Below are positions 21,934-30,458 of a stretch of DNA of 64,000 nucleotides, in pieces; within the stretch, counting starts at the first letter, position 1; every line of letters starts with the position of its first letter. The stretch is from Pandoraea norimbergensis (GTDB taxonomy: Bacteria; Pseudomonadota; Gammaproteobacteria; Burkholderiales; Burkholderiaceae): the NCBI RefSeq assembly GCF_001465545.3, contig NZ_CP013480.3, positions 3,286,001 through 3,350,000 of the forward strand. Direction: 5' to 3'. The translations under genes and the position numbers were made by a program. The notes under the pieces were generated by a model. The model was not told where the DNA came from. It did not search any database and saw only the letters and a list, made by a program, of their open reading frames with translations.

Positions 21934-23277
21934 TCACGACGACGGCCGGGGTTCCGTGGCGACCAGCAGGTCCAGCGCCTCAACACCGCGCAAGATGTCG
22001 CTGCGGAGCAATGCTTCGCGCGTCAGCGGATGCGTACCGATCGCTTCCAGTTGCTGCGCCGACTCGACAGTAATCAGGTCGTAGGTCCGCTTGCCCTGAT
22101 GCTCCCCTCGCAGCAACAGGCACCAGCGCTCGCCCTCCCCGGCGTCGAATGCCATGGCGGAAATCGGATCGCACATGTCGTCCATGAAAACCGTGGTCGA
22201 GCCCGAAGCAAAACCCGACGATGACAGCGCATCGCGATGGCGTCGAATCGCCTTGTCGATCGCCACGGCAATCGCGTCTTCGTTGCGTACATCCGCCTCC
22301 AGCAGATCCGCCCAGCGAAAACACTCGTCGGCCCGCTCGCGAAATCTGGCGGCCATTGCCGCCCCATCGGCTTCTTCATGAATGTCGGCCGCAGCCGCGT
22401 AAAAGACGCCGGACATGGCGTACTGCGCGTTGAGGCTGCACAGATGCGCAGCGCTGACGATAGCGTTGGTGACGCGCTCGGATACCTCGTTTGCCGAATA
22501 ACACACGCGCCCCCGGGCCAGACACCGCAGGGCATCGTCATATTGCCGCCCCCTCGCGAAGTGCTGCATTGCCTTGAAGAACTCCGTCGCCGCGTCATCC
22601 TGGCAACCGCCCAGCGAGAAGGCATTCGCCAGCAGTTCCTCCTGCCTTGCCGCCAATGCGCAATCCGGCTCCGACAGTGCGTCGTCTCTACTGGCGATCG
22701 TGTCACTCACTGTCATCCATTCTTCGGTCCGCAAGTCCATCAGCAGACCGGCCTCATGCTCGCTCAAGGCGCCGTCCGCATGGGAGAAGCACGCCGGCAG
22801 CAGCGGCAAGCGCAACGGGGTGCCGGGGATCGTGACCACGATGATCGAGAGTGCCGACACCGCCGGCAGCCTTGCAGCATGCGAAGTCAGCAGCGCGGTG
22901 CGCGCCTCGGGCAAGAGTCGTTGCAGCAGATACAGGCTCTGGTCGCCCGTCTTGAGCGGGTAATGGCCTTTGGCGAACAAATAGCGCCGGCCGTGCGCGT
23001 AGCTCGCGACGTGGCACCGTGCCGCCGCTTTCAAAATCTCGCGCTTCTGCGAGCCGCTTTGAAACATGTCCATCAAGCGGTCCCAGACGCCCATGCGCGT
23101 GACATCGTCGATGAATCGTTCGCAGGACGCATCGATGGCGGCGTCGCTCATGGCCCAAGGCAGATCGTCATCGAGCGTTGCAACACAGTTGGCAATCAGT
23201 TGCGCGCGGTTGTCGCTGAGTTGCAGACCGGGATAGCCCTGTAGGGGCAAAGCGGTGGCGTTGATGGAAGTGCTCAT
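21934..23277 (-). CDS. Unknown protein, paralog 3, with a C-terminal U-box/NleG-like segment
   Basis: A 447-residue protein. Residues 1-330 match paralogs 1 and 2: ALPLQGYPGLQLSDNRAQLI, RMGVWDRLMDMF, QKREILKAAARCHVASY, HYPLKTGDQSLYLLQRL and VTIPGTPLRLPLLPACF, followed by TPR-like helices (residues ~205-325). Residues ~367-432 are an addition absent from the others: MCDPISAMAFD, then RTYDLITVESAQQLEAIG and HPLTREALLRSDI. This order (DPI/CPI turn, TYD-like segment, HPLTRE) resembles the U-box E3 ligase domain of NleG-type type III effectors, whose motif is HPLSREPIT. No zinc-ligand set is present, as expected for a U-box. A ubiquitin-ligase effector is inferred, not shown. Confidence 0.75.
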   Translation of the reverse strand: MSTSINATALPLQGYPGLQLSDNRAQLIANCVATLDDDLPWAMSDAAIDASCERFIDDVTRMGVWDRLMDMFQSGSQKREILKAAARCHVASYAHGRRYLFAKGHYPLKTGDQSLYLLQRLLPEARTALLTSHAARLPAVSALSIIVVTIPGTPLRLPLLPACFSHADGALSEHEAGLLMDLRTEEWMTVSDTIASRDDALSEPDCALAARQEELLANAFSLGGCQDDAATEFFKAMQHFARGRQYDDALRCLARGRVCYSANEVSERVTNAIVSAAHLCSLNAQYAMSGVFYAAAADIHEEADGAAMAARFRERADECFRWADLLEADVRNEDAIAVAIDKAIRRHRDALSSSGFASGSTTVFMDDMCDPISAMAFDAGEGERWCLLLRGEHQGKRTYDLITVESAQQLEAIGTHPLTREALLRSDILRGVEALDLLVATEPRPSS

Positions 23278-23429
23278 GGGGCGATCGGTCGTCGTGTTCT
23301 GAAATCAGGCAATCCGGGCAGCGCGCCCGGAAACGATTGCCAGTTTCACAGCAACGACCATCGTTGCATTTCAGGTTTAGCCCAAGCAGTCACACTCAAG
23401 AACGCAAAATCCACTGCCAGAAAAGCAAA

Positions 23430-23455
23430 GCGGGGCGATATCGCTATCGCCCCGC
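23430..23455 (-). terminator. Rho-independent terminator of aceB
   Basis: An 11-bp perfect stem (GCGGGGCGATA against TATCGCCCCGC) with a TCGC loop lies 62 bases past the aceB stop. On the minus strand it is followed by TTTGCTTTTC. Confidence 0.82.
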
Positions 23456-23516
23456 CCGCTCATTGATTTCCCAATGATTTCCTACTGACGACGTCTTGCT
23501 GCCGCCGACCTGCCGA

Positions 23517-25115
23517 TCAGACCTCTTCGTAGAGCGGCAGCGTCAGGAAGTCGACAAAGTCTTCGCTCGTGCTCATCTGCTCGAAAATCACAGCCGCACG
23601 ATCATACGAAGGTGCGACCTGACCGACCAGCTCCTTCACGTTGGCGAGTTCCTGCGGAATCAATTCGCGCACCAGCTCGGCCGTGACCTTGCGGCCGTCT
23701 TCGAGCTTGCCCTTCGGCGAGCGAATCCATTGCCACACCTGCGAGCGCGAGATCTCGGCGGTCGCCGCATCTTCCATCAGGTTGTGAATCGGCACGCAGC
23801 CGTTGCCATCGAGCCACGCCCCCAGATAGTGGATGCCGACGTTGATGTTGTAACGCAGCCCGGCTTCGGTGATCGGCGCTTCCGGCTTGAATTCGAGCAG
23901 GTCGCGGCCCTTCACCTTCACGTCGTCGCGTTGCTTGTCGATCTGGTTCGGACGATCGCCCAGCACTTTCACGAATTCTTCCATGGCCACCGGCACGAGG
24001 CCCGGGTGTGCCACCCAGCCGCCGTCGTAGCCATCGGTGGCATCGCGTGCCTTGTCGCCACGAATGCCGGCCATCGCCTTCTCGTTGGCGTCCGGGTCGT
24101 TCTTGATCGGAATCAGCGCGCTCATACCGCCAATCGCCGGTGCATTGCGGTGATGGCAGGTCTTGAGCAGCAACAGCGCATAGGCGCGCATGAACGGCAC
24201 CGTCATGTTGATGCGGCTGCGATCGGCCAGACAGAAGTCGGCATCGACCTTGAACTTCTTGATGCACGAGAAGATGTAATCCCAGCGGCCGGCGTTCAGG
24301 CCCGAGCTATGCTCACGCAGCTCGTACAGAATTTCATCCATTTCGAACGCGGCGAGAATGGTCTCGACCAGCACGGTCGCCTTGATGGTGCCTTGCGCCA
24401 CGCCCAGCTCGTTCTGCGCGAGCACGAACACGTCGTTCCACAGACGCGCTTCGAGATGGCTTTCCAGCTTGGGCAGGTAGTAGTACGGCCCGAAGCCGCG
24501 CGCCAGCGATGCCTTCGCGTTGTGGAAGAAATGCAGGCCGAAGTCGAACAGACTGCCCGACATGCGCACGCCGTCCACCGACACATGCTTCTCGTCCAGA
24601 TGCCAGCCGCGCGGGCGCACGATCAGCGTCGCCACCTTGTCGTTCAGCTTGTACTGCTTGCCGTTCTGCTCGAGGCTGATTTCGCCGCGCACGGCGTCGC
24701 GCACGTTGATCTGACCCTGCAACTGGTTGTGCCAGTTCGGCGTGTTCGAGTCTTCGAAGTCGGTCATGTAGCTGTCCGCCCCCGAGTTCAGCGCATTGAT
24801 GATCATCTTGCGCTCGACCGGGCCGGTGATTTCCACACGACGGCATTGCAGGGCGTCGGGCAGCGGCGCAATGCGCCAGTCGGCGTCGCGAATCGCTTGA
24901 GTTTCGGGCAGGAAGTCAGGCACTTCACCGGCATCGAGGCGGGCAGCGCGCTCGACCCGCGCCGCCAGCAATTGTTGCCGGCGCGGTTCAAACGCACGGT
25001 GCAGTTTGGCGATGAACGCGAGCGCCTCGGGGGTCAGGATCGCTTCGTATTCAGGACGAACATCAGTGTTCGCATCGACATGCAGTTGCATGCCGGGGGG
25101 CAGCGTCAGGGACAT
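23517..25115 (-). CDS. aceB: Malate synthase A
   Basis: A 532-residue enzyme of normal MSA length that condenses glyoxylate with acetyl-CoA to malate in the glyoxylate shunt. Conserved landmarks include RGWHLDEKHV, FDFGLHFFHN and the segment GRWDYIFSCIKKFK followed by MRAYALLLLKTCHHR and IGGMSALIPI. The ATG at 25115 has GGAGAT just upstream and gives the usual start MSLTLPPGMQ. Its partner aceA is about 10 kb away on the same strand instead of adjacent. Confidence 0.97.
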   Translation of the reverse strand: MSLTLPPGMQLHVDANTDVRPEYEAILTPEALAFIAKLHRAFEPRRQQLLAARVERAARLDAGEVPDFLPETQAIRDADWRIAPLPDALQCRRVEITGPVERKMIINALNSGADSYMTDFEDSNTPNWHNQLQGQINVRDAVRGEISLEQNGKQYKLNDKVATLIVRPRGWHLDEKHVSVDGVRMSGSLFDFGLHFFHNAKASLARGFGPYYYLPKLESHLEARLWNDVFVLAQNELGVAQGTIKATVLVETILAAFEMDEILYELREHSSGLNAGRWDYIFSCIKKFKVDADFCLADRSRINMTVPFMRAYALLLLKTCHHRNAPAIGGMSALIPIKNDPDANEKAMAGIRGDKARDATDGYDGGWVAHPGLVPVAMEEFVKVLGDRPNQIDKQRDDVKVKGRDLLEFKPEAPITEAGLRYNINVGIHYLGAWLDGNGCVPIHNLMEDAATAEISRSQVWQWIRSPKGKLEDGRKVTAELVRELIPQELANVKELVGQVAPSYDRAAVIFEQMSTSEDFVDFLTLPLYEEV

Positions 25116-25215
25116 CAGGGATCTCCAGCTTTCTTGATTTATATAAGGGAGTGCGCCGCAAGAAGGAACATCAGGGGCTTTGCACAAGAGGCGTCACGCC
25201 ATGCCGTTTTTACGG

Positions 25216-25932
25216 CTATGAACGTGAAGCGCGCGCTCCCGTCAGAGACTCGACAAAACGCTGCAAGTCGCGCATGTCGCGCCCCATCCCTTGCGGCGTC
25301 ACGCCGAGTTGTTCGACCGGCAGCCCGGCACGGTTGACCCAAAACGTCGGGTAGCCGAACCAGGTGGCACCAGCCGCGTCCCAGCCGTTGCTGGAGACGA
25401 AAACGATGGACTCGACCGGCAGGCCGAACGCGGCCGGACCCAGTCGATAGGCCTCGGGGGCCGTTTTGTATTTGCGCACGGCGTCGACCGACAACACGTG
25501 ATCGAACAGGTCTTTGATGCCCGCGCTCTTCAGGCCGACGTCGAGCATTTGCGGGTTGCCGTTCGAGAGCACGCCAAGACCCAGCCCCATGGCGCGCAGG
25601 GCACGCAGCACCGGCGGGTTCTCGGGGAACACGGATAAGCAGGTGTATTCGTCCATCAGACGCTTCTCCGCCACCGGCGAGAGCGTGAGATTCAGGCGCG
25701 CGGCGGCGTAGCGCAGTGCATCGGCCGTGATGTCCCAGAACGGGCGGTAGCGCTCTCCATTCGGGCCAGAGAGCGTGCGCAGTTGCGTGTATTCGATCTG
25801 CTTGGTGCGCCACAACTCCGCAAGCGCCGCCCCGTGACCGGGGAACTGCTGCTCGGCGGCCGCCGCGACGGAATACACGTCGAACAGCGTGCCGTACGCG
25901 TCGAAGATCACTGCCTGAATGCGAGAAGCCAT
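25216..25932 (-). CDS. L-2-haloacid dehalogenase (HAD type II)
   Basis: A 238-residue HAD-superfamily hydrolase with the signature set of L-2-haloacid dehalogenases: nucleophile Asp11 in FDAYGTLFDV, RTKQIEYTQLRTL, LSNGNPQML, KYKTAPEAYRL and VSSNGWDAAGATWFGYPTFWVNR. Such enzymes convert L-2-haloalkanoates to D-2-hydroxyacids through an aspartyl ester. The start at 25932 gives MASRIQAVIFDAYG. It lies upstream of aceB in the same orientation and is divergent from a LysR gene that may control it. The natural substrate cannot be fixed from sequence. Confidence 0.92.
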   Translation of the reverse strand: MASRIQAVIFDAYGTLFDVYSVAAAAEQQFPGHGAALAELWRTKQIEYTQLRTLSGPNGERYRPFWDITADALRYAAARLNLTLSPVAEKRLMDEYTCLSVFPENPPVLRALRAMGLGLGVLSNGNPQMLDVGLKSAGIKDLFDHVLSVDAVRKYKTAPEAYRLGPAAFGLPVESIVFVSSNGWDAAGATWFGYPTFWVNRAGLPVEQLGVTPQGMGRDMRDLQRFVESLTGARASRS

Positions 25933-26047
25933 AGCTTGGGGGTCGGTTGACACTTGTCGTTGCAGGTCGATTGTATTACCTATACAGAACGTCATAAAAT
26001 AGCCAAAACATCACTTTATCTTTGACTTTTTAGTACATAATCGCCGC

Positions 26048-26971
26048 GTGGATCGCTTCAAACAACTCGAAACTTTCGTCGCCGTGGCCGCCAAAGGCAG
26101 CCTGTCGGCGGCCGCCGCGCTTGAAGGCGTGGCCCCCGCCGTGATCGGGCGGCGCATCGACGCGCTCGAAACCCGGCTGGGCGTGAAACTGCTCGTGCGC
26201 ACCACACGACGTGTGACGCTCACCTTCGAGGGCTCGGCCTTTCTCGAGGACTGCCAGCGCATTCTGAACGAGATGCATAACGCGGAAAGCGCGGTATCCG
26301 CCGGTGGCGTCAAAGCCAGCGGGCATTTGCGGCTGTCGGGCCCCGCCGGCTTCGGGCGCCGTCACGTGGCGCCGCTGTTGCCCGTGTTCATCGAGTCGCA
26401 TCCCGACGTTACCGTCACGCTCGATTTGTCCGACCGGCTCGTCGATCTGGTCAACGAGGGCTTCGACTGTGCGATCCGGCTGGGCGAGTTGCCCGATTCG
26501 AGTCTGGTCTCCTTGCGGCTTGGCGAGAACCGGCGCGTCTGCGTGGCGGCGCCTGCTTATCTGGCGAAGCGGGGCACGCCCGATTCGCTCGATGCGCTCG
26601 CACGTCACAACTGCCTCGCGTTCGGCTCGACCGCGAATCAGCAACGTGGCTGGACCTTCGCGCAGGACGGCAAGGTCGTCACCATCCGCGTGAACGGAAC
26701 GATGGAATGCACCGACGGCGCGGTGCTGCACGATTGGTGCCTCGACGGCTACGGCCTCGCGTGGCGCTCGTGGTGGGAGGTAGGTGACGATATTCGGGCC
26801 GGCCGGCTGGTGACCGTTCTGGACGCATTTGCCGCACCGCCCATCGGCATTCACGCCGTGTTTCCACAACGCCGGCATCTGCCGCTGCGTGTGCGGCTGT
26901 TCATCGACCATCTCAAGCATCACTACAGCAGTCCGACGTATTGGCAGGACGAAGGGCCAGCGAGCGCGTGA
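26048..26971 (+). CDS. LysR-family transcriptional regulator
   Basis: A 307-residue regulator with an N-terminal winged helix-turn-helix (residues ~1-60, MDRFKQLETFVAVAAKGSLSAAA) and a periplasmic-binding-protein-like effector domain. It belongs to the group with the SGHLRLSGPAGFGRRHVAPLL pattern often linked to oxidoreductase or dehalogenase genes. The GTG start at 26048 lies only 7 bases after a CATAAT -10-like element and has no visible ribosome site, so the mRNA may be leaderless. It is divergent from the haloacid dehalogenase gene across 115 bases, its likely target. Confidence 0.92.
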   Translation: MDRFKQLETFVAVAAKGSLSAAAALEGVAPAVIGRRIDALETRLGVKLLVRTTRRVTLTFEGSAFLEDCQRILNEMHNAESAVSAGGVKASGHLRLSGPAGFGRRHVAPLLPVFIESHPDVTVTLDLSDRLVDLVNEGFDCAIRLGELPDSSLVSLRLGENRRVCVAAPAYLAKRGTPDSLDALARHNCLAFGSTANQQRGWTFAQDGKVVTIRVNGTMECTDGAVLHDWCLDGYGLAWRSWWEVGDDIRAGRLVTVLDAFAAPPIGIHAVFPQRRHLPLRVRLFIDHLKHHYSSPTYWQDEGPASA

Positions 26972-27355
26972 ACCGATGGCCATGGCGAACGCCGTGCGTC
27001 GATTCGACACATGCATCATGTGGAACGTTTGTTACGCGGCGTCCGTCCGATACATAAAGGACGTCACACGACATCGCGTCGACCGCTGATGACGTATCGA
27101 TTTTGCACGTTTGCGGGGCATGCGCCCGCGAATGCACTGGAATTGCGCTTTACTTGAGACAGGGGGAAAGTGGCCGTGCATTACCGGGTTTGCCCCCGTT
27201 GTTGCGTCGCGCCAAAGCCATAGAATCGAAGCGAAGGGTCTGTCATGGCGTCGGCAGCATGAACCGAACGCACTGACCGACTGGGTTGTGCAAGACCGTC
27301 ATACCTGCGCGAGCCTGTGAACGCGTGTTCAGCAACGCCAACTGCGGGAGGTCAT
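26972..27355. other. Intergenic region, nothing assigned
   Basis: 384 bases between the LysR gene and the universal stress gene. I see no convincing open frame with family features, no clear promoter and no terminator hairpin; only a good ribosome site GGGAGG at 27346-27351 belonging to the next gene. Confidence 0.5.
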
Positions 27356-27793
27356 ATGTTATTTACCCATATCCTCATTCCGACCGACGGCTCGGAGCTA
27401 TCCGAAAAAGCCGTTACCGGCGGACTCGAACTGGCGCGCGCCCTTGGCGCGAGAGTGACCGGCTATTGTTGCCTCGCCGAATATCCCTACTCTCCGTTCA
27501 GCGAATACGTCCTCGAAGCGCCCGCAACTTTCAGTGAGCGCATCGCCGAAGAGGCTTGCTCGCATCTCGACAAGCTGGCCGAATCGGCCGCCGCGGCCAG
27601 CGTGCCGTTCCATCGCGACACCTCCACCTTCCCTGCCCCGTACCTCGGCATCATCGACGCCGCTGAGCGTCATGGCTGCGACGTCATCCTGATGGCCTCG
27701 CACGGGCGGCGCGGACTCACCAGCCTGCTGCTCGGCAGCGAAACCCAGCGCGTGCTCGTGCACTCGAAGATTCCGGTCATCATCTATCGCTGA
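27356..27793 (+). CDS. Universal stress protein (UspA family)
   Basis: A 145-residue single-domain Usp protein. The N-terminal ILIPTDGSELSEKA and the C-terminal ASHGRRGLTSLLLGSETQRV loop, with its GRRG and LLLGS phosphate-contact residues, mark the ATP-binding subclass. The start MLFTHILIPTDGS at 27356 follows GGGAGG closely. Such proteins are induced by starvation, oxygen limitation or oxidative stress. Monocistronic: a strong terminator lies 45 bases past the stop. Confidence 0.95.
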   Translation: MLFTHILIPTDGSELSEKAVTGGLELARALGARVTGYCCLAEYPYSPFSEYVLEAPATFSERIAEEACSHLDKLAESAAAASVPFHRDTSTFPAPYLGIIDAAERHGCDVILMASHGRRGLTSLLLGSETQRVLVHSKIPVIIYR

Positions 27794-27831
27794 GTCGATA
27801 GGCCGGTCCGGTTTCAACACATCACCCAATG

Positions 27832-27868
27832 AAAAAAACGGCTGCGAAGCGTCGCAGCCGTTTTTTCT
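27832..27868. terminator. Bidirectional rho-independent terminator
   Basis: Stem ACGGCTGCG/CGCAGCCGT with a six-base loop, preceded by seven As and followed by six Ts, between the convergent Usp and doxX genes. Confidence 0.93.
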
Positions 27869-27880
27869 TTGGCAGTCCGC

Positions 27881-28333
27881 TCAGCGAGCAGAACTTAAGA
27901 TGCCCTCGATCTTGAATTGACGCCCGTCAAGGCTGTAAGCGCCGCCGCCGAAGGCGACGACTTGTAGCAGACCACCCGCCATGGCCAAGTTCTTCATGAA
28001 ATGGAATAGCTGATTCTGATCGCCCAGCGCGTTGTGAAAGATCAACGCCGAAGCCACGGAAAACAGTGCCAGGATGGCCGCCACCAGACGGGTGCGATAA
28101 CCGAGCGCGAGCAGCACGCCACCGATCGATTCGGTCGCCAGCGCCAACGCAAAGGCCAGAACAGGCATGGGGAGACCCACGGATGCGATGAAGCCGATAG
28201 TGCCGGCGGGCGCTGCCAGCTTGCCGAAAGCGCTAACCAGGAAAAGACTCGCGATCAGCAAGCGGCCGATCAGGGACAGTGCCGAAACCGAAGTGGGGGC
28301 GGCGGTAGCGGAGGTATTGGTGTTAGTGGACAT
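27881..28333 (-). CDS. DoxX family membrane protein
   Basis: A 150-residue protein with four hydrophobic segments (beginning LIGRLLIASLFLVSAFGKL near residue 22), typical of the DoxX/DoxD family of small integral membrane proteins linked to quinone and redox stress. A polar Ser/Thr/Asn N-terminus of about 18 residues precedes the first helix. It starts 73 bases after the pirin stop and is probably its operon partner. Biochemical role in this subfamily is not established. Confidence 0.9.
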   Translation of the reverse strand: MSTNTNTSATAAPTSVSALSLIGRLLIASLFLVSAFGKLAAPAGTIGFIASVGLPMPVLAFALALATESIGGVLLALGYRTRLVAAILALFSVASALIFHNALGDQNQLFHFMKNLAMAGGLLQVVAFGGGAYSLDGRQFKIEGILSSAR

Positions 28334-28406
28334 GGTGAAGTTCGTTTAGGAATGTCGAGAATCAAAGGAATGAGGAAACCGGGAAATCCGATGCCGATCC
28401 GCGCGT

Positions 28407-29279
28407 TCAGCGCGCTCGGCCACGGGCGCGAAGTTGCTCGCCAATGCGGGCAATCTCTTGTTCACCGCGCACAAGCGCAGCGCCGCTGGTGTGCACGGAG
28501 TAGTGCCCGAGCACCAATGGGTGCGGATGCCGGACAGCGGTGCCGATAACGAACTCCGTCGCGCCTTCGGCGACCACATCGATCTCAGCGTCACTCTCGT
28601 TGAGCACTGCGAGTTCGTTAGCCACACGCGTGCCAGCCACATGCAGCGCCCCTTCGCTGACATGCAGCCAGCCAACGTCGTGCCCCGCCTCCGGTGTCAG
28701 TCGCCAGCGTTCGCCATCGCTTAACCGGACATGAAGAAACAGAAGGTCTTCAGGGGCAAGCGCCTGACTCTGGACACCCGCATAGCGGCCAAGAATTACG
28801 CGTGCCGGCCCCGATTGCGGAACGGCTTCAGGCGGCAAGTACTGACTCTGCGCGGGTGCAAGTTCCATTGCCTCCGGCAAAGCGACCCACAACTGGTAGC
28901 CGCGAAAACGCCCGGCACCGGCCGGAGAACCGTCGTGCCAAACACCGTGACCGGCACGCATCCATTCAACGCTGCCCGCTGCGAGCACGCCCGAGGCCCC
29001 CGTCGTATCTTCATAGCGCAGAGCGCCCGAGAGCAGCACCGTCGTCGTGGCGATCCCCGAATGCGGATGCATTGGAAACATGGCACCGCCGGTGGCCTGA
29101 AAATCGAAGTAATCCAGAAACACAAACGGCTTGACCTGATGCCCGATGTCGCCGGGGCTGAAGATCCGTGTCACCGGGCCATGTCGGTGACCGGTGGCAC
29201 GCTGAACCACATAGCGCGGCGCGCTCTGCGGTGCGGTCACTGGCCGCTTGGAATGCAGTGATGCGGTGAGGTTGTCCAT
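28407..29279 (-). CDS. Pirin family protein
   Basis: A 290-residue bicupin protein. The N-terminal cupin contains the metal-binding set MHPHSGIATTTVLLSGALRYED and later MRAGHGVWHDG, matching pirins with quercetin 2,3-dioxygenase-like metal sites. The C-terminal cupin is degenerate, as usual. Bacterial pirins act as redox-responsive or quercetinase-like proteins. Transcribed divergently from the LysR gene at 29379, with an operator-like palindrome in the shared 99-base gap; doxX follows in the same direction. Confidence 0.93.
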   Translation of the reverse strand: MDNLTASLHSKRPVTAPQSAPRYVVQRATGHRHGPVTRIFSPGDIGHQVKPFVFLDYFDFQATGGAMFPMHPHSGIATTTVLLSGALRYEDTTGASGVLAAGSVEWMRAGHGVWHDGSPAGAGRFRGYQLWVALPEAMELAPAQSQYLPPEAVPQSGPARVILGRYAGVQSQALAPEDLLFLHVRLSDGERWRLTPEAGHDVGWLHVSEGALHVAGTRVANELAVLNESDAEIDVVAEGATEFVIGTAVRHPHPLVLGHYSVHTSGAALVRGEQEIARIGEQLRARGRAR

Positions 29280-29347
29280 CGAGATGTTCCGTCAGAAGAG
29301 GTAAGTGCAACTCTAGGAACTGGACATGTAGCTGAGAAGCCTATATT

Positions 29348-29368
29348 TTTCGATGGAATCCATCCGCA
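29348..29368. promoter_or_regulatory. Putative LysR operator, copy 1
   Basis: The half-site TTTCGATGGA is followed by one base and TCCATCCGCA, an inverted repeat with two mismatches in the right arm. It lies between the divergent pirin and lysR genes, ending 10 bases before the lysR ATG. The same box recurs as a perfect inverted repeat before wrbA. Confidence 0.65.
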
Positions 29369-29378
29369 GGAGCGATAG

Positions 29379-30287
29379 ATGCTCGACGGCGTATCGTTGG
29401 ACCAGCTACGAACCTTCATCGCGGCCGCGGAGGAAGGCAGTTTTTCTGCGGCAGGACGCAAGCTGCGCCGGGCCCAGTCCGTGGTCAGCCAGACCATGGC
29501 GAATCTCGAAGCGCAGTTGCGCGTCACGCTGTTCGACCGCAGCGCACGCTACCCGGTGCTGACCGACGAGGGCAAGGCACTGCTGAGTGAAGCCAAGAAC
29601 GTGGTAAATGGCATGGATGCGTTCAAGGCACGCGCCCGCACCTTGTCCGAAGGACTGGAGCCCGAGCTGTCGGTGGCTGTCGACGTGATGTACCCGATGG
29701 CCTCGCTGACCGATGCCGTCGGCGCCTTTCGCGAGGCCTTTCCGACGACACCGCTGCGTATGTATGTCGAGGCGCTGGGTGCCGTGGTCCAGCCGGTGCT
29801 GGAAGGCACATGCCGTATCGGTGTGATCGGCTCGATGCCAGTGATACCCGAAGGCCTCAACGCAGAAAGGCTGCCGGGAGTGCCCATGGTCACCGTGGTC
29901 GCCCCCAACCATCCGCTGGCCGCAAGCCAAGATATCCTGCCCAGCAAAGTGCTGGAGGCGCATGTGCAATTGGTGCTGACCGATCGCACCACCTTGACGG
30001 CGGGCACCAATTTCGGTGTGTTCTCGCCGCTGATCTGGCGGCTTGCCGATCTTGGCGCGAAGCATGCCTTTCTCAAGGCCGGTTTCGGCTGGGGACATAT
30101 GCCGCTGGCGATGGTGGAGCCCGATCTGGACGCCGGTCGATTGGTCCGCCTCCGTCTGGAAATGCACCAACCGGCCATACCGGTCATCGCCATGTACGCC
30201 GTCTACCGCACGGACGAACCGCCCGGACCTGCCGGGCGCTGGTTCATCGACCGCCTGCAACAGTTCACGACCGACGCGCCGGCGTAG
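29379..30287 (+). CDS. LysR-family transcriptional regulator of the pirin/wrbA module
   Basis: A 302-residue LysR regulator: HTH in residues ~5-60 (LDQLRTFIAAAEEGSFSAAGRKL) and an effector-binding domain from ~90. Start MLDGVSLDQL follows AGGAGCGATAG. It is divergent from pirin-doxX and lies upstream, in the same direction, of wrbA and three further oxidoreductase-type genes. Copies of one palindromic box at 29348-29368 and 30355-30375 flank the gene, so it probably controls itself, the pirin unit and the wrbA unit. The inducer is likely a quinone or other electrophile (inference from target genes). Confidence 0.92.
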   Translation: MLDGVSLDQLRTFIAAAEEGSFSAAGRKLRRAQSVVSQTMANLEAQLRVTLFDRSARYPVLTDEGKALLSEAKNVVNGMDAFKARARTLSEGLEPELSVAVDVMYPMASLTDAVGAFREAFPTTPLRMYVEALGAVVQPVLEGTCRIGVIGSMPVIPEGLNAERLPGVPMVTVVAPNHPLAASQDILPSKVLEAHVQLVLTDRTTLTAGTNFGVFSPLIWRLADLGAKHAFLKAGFGWGHMPLAMVEPDLDAGRLVRLRLEMHQPAIPVIAMYAVYRTDEPPGPAGRWFIDRLQQFTTDAPA

Positions 30288-30354
30288 CGCTTTCGCTCTC
30301 GCCCCCCCTCCCGACCCAATCGCTCCTGCGCAACGCAGGCTGTAGCATCGTCTT

Positions 30355-30375
30355 TTTCGATGGATTCCATCGAAA
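30355..30375 (+). promoter_or_regulatory. Putative LysR operator, copy 2, upstream of wrbA
   Basis: Perfect inverted repeat: TTTCGATGGA, one central base, TCCATCGAAA. It contains the T-N11-A pattern usual for LysR boxes. It lies 84 bases upstream of the wrbA ATG and matches the box beside the lysR gene. Confidence 0.72.
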
Positions 30376-30458
30376 CAAAGAGGCTACCGCGATAGGTCGT
30401 CGGCTCCTACGCTTGGGACATGACAACTCACTGTGTTGTCCAACCCAAGGAGCCTCAA

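Noticed and set aside
23496..25337. A 613-residue plus-strand frame opposite aceB
   Set aside because: Composition is Arg/His/Gln-rich, as in shadow frames, while malate synthase on the other strand is complete.
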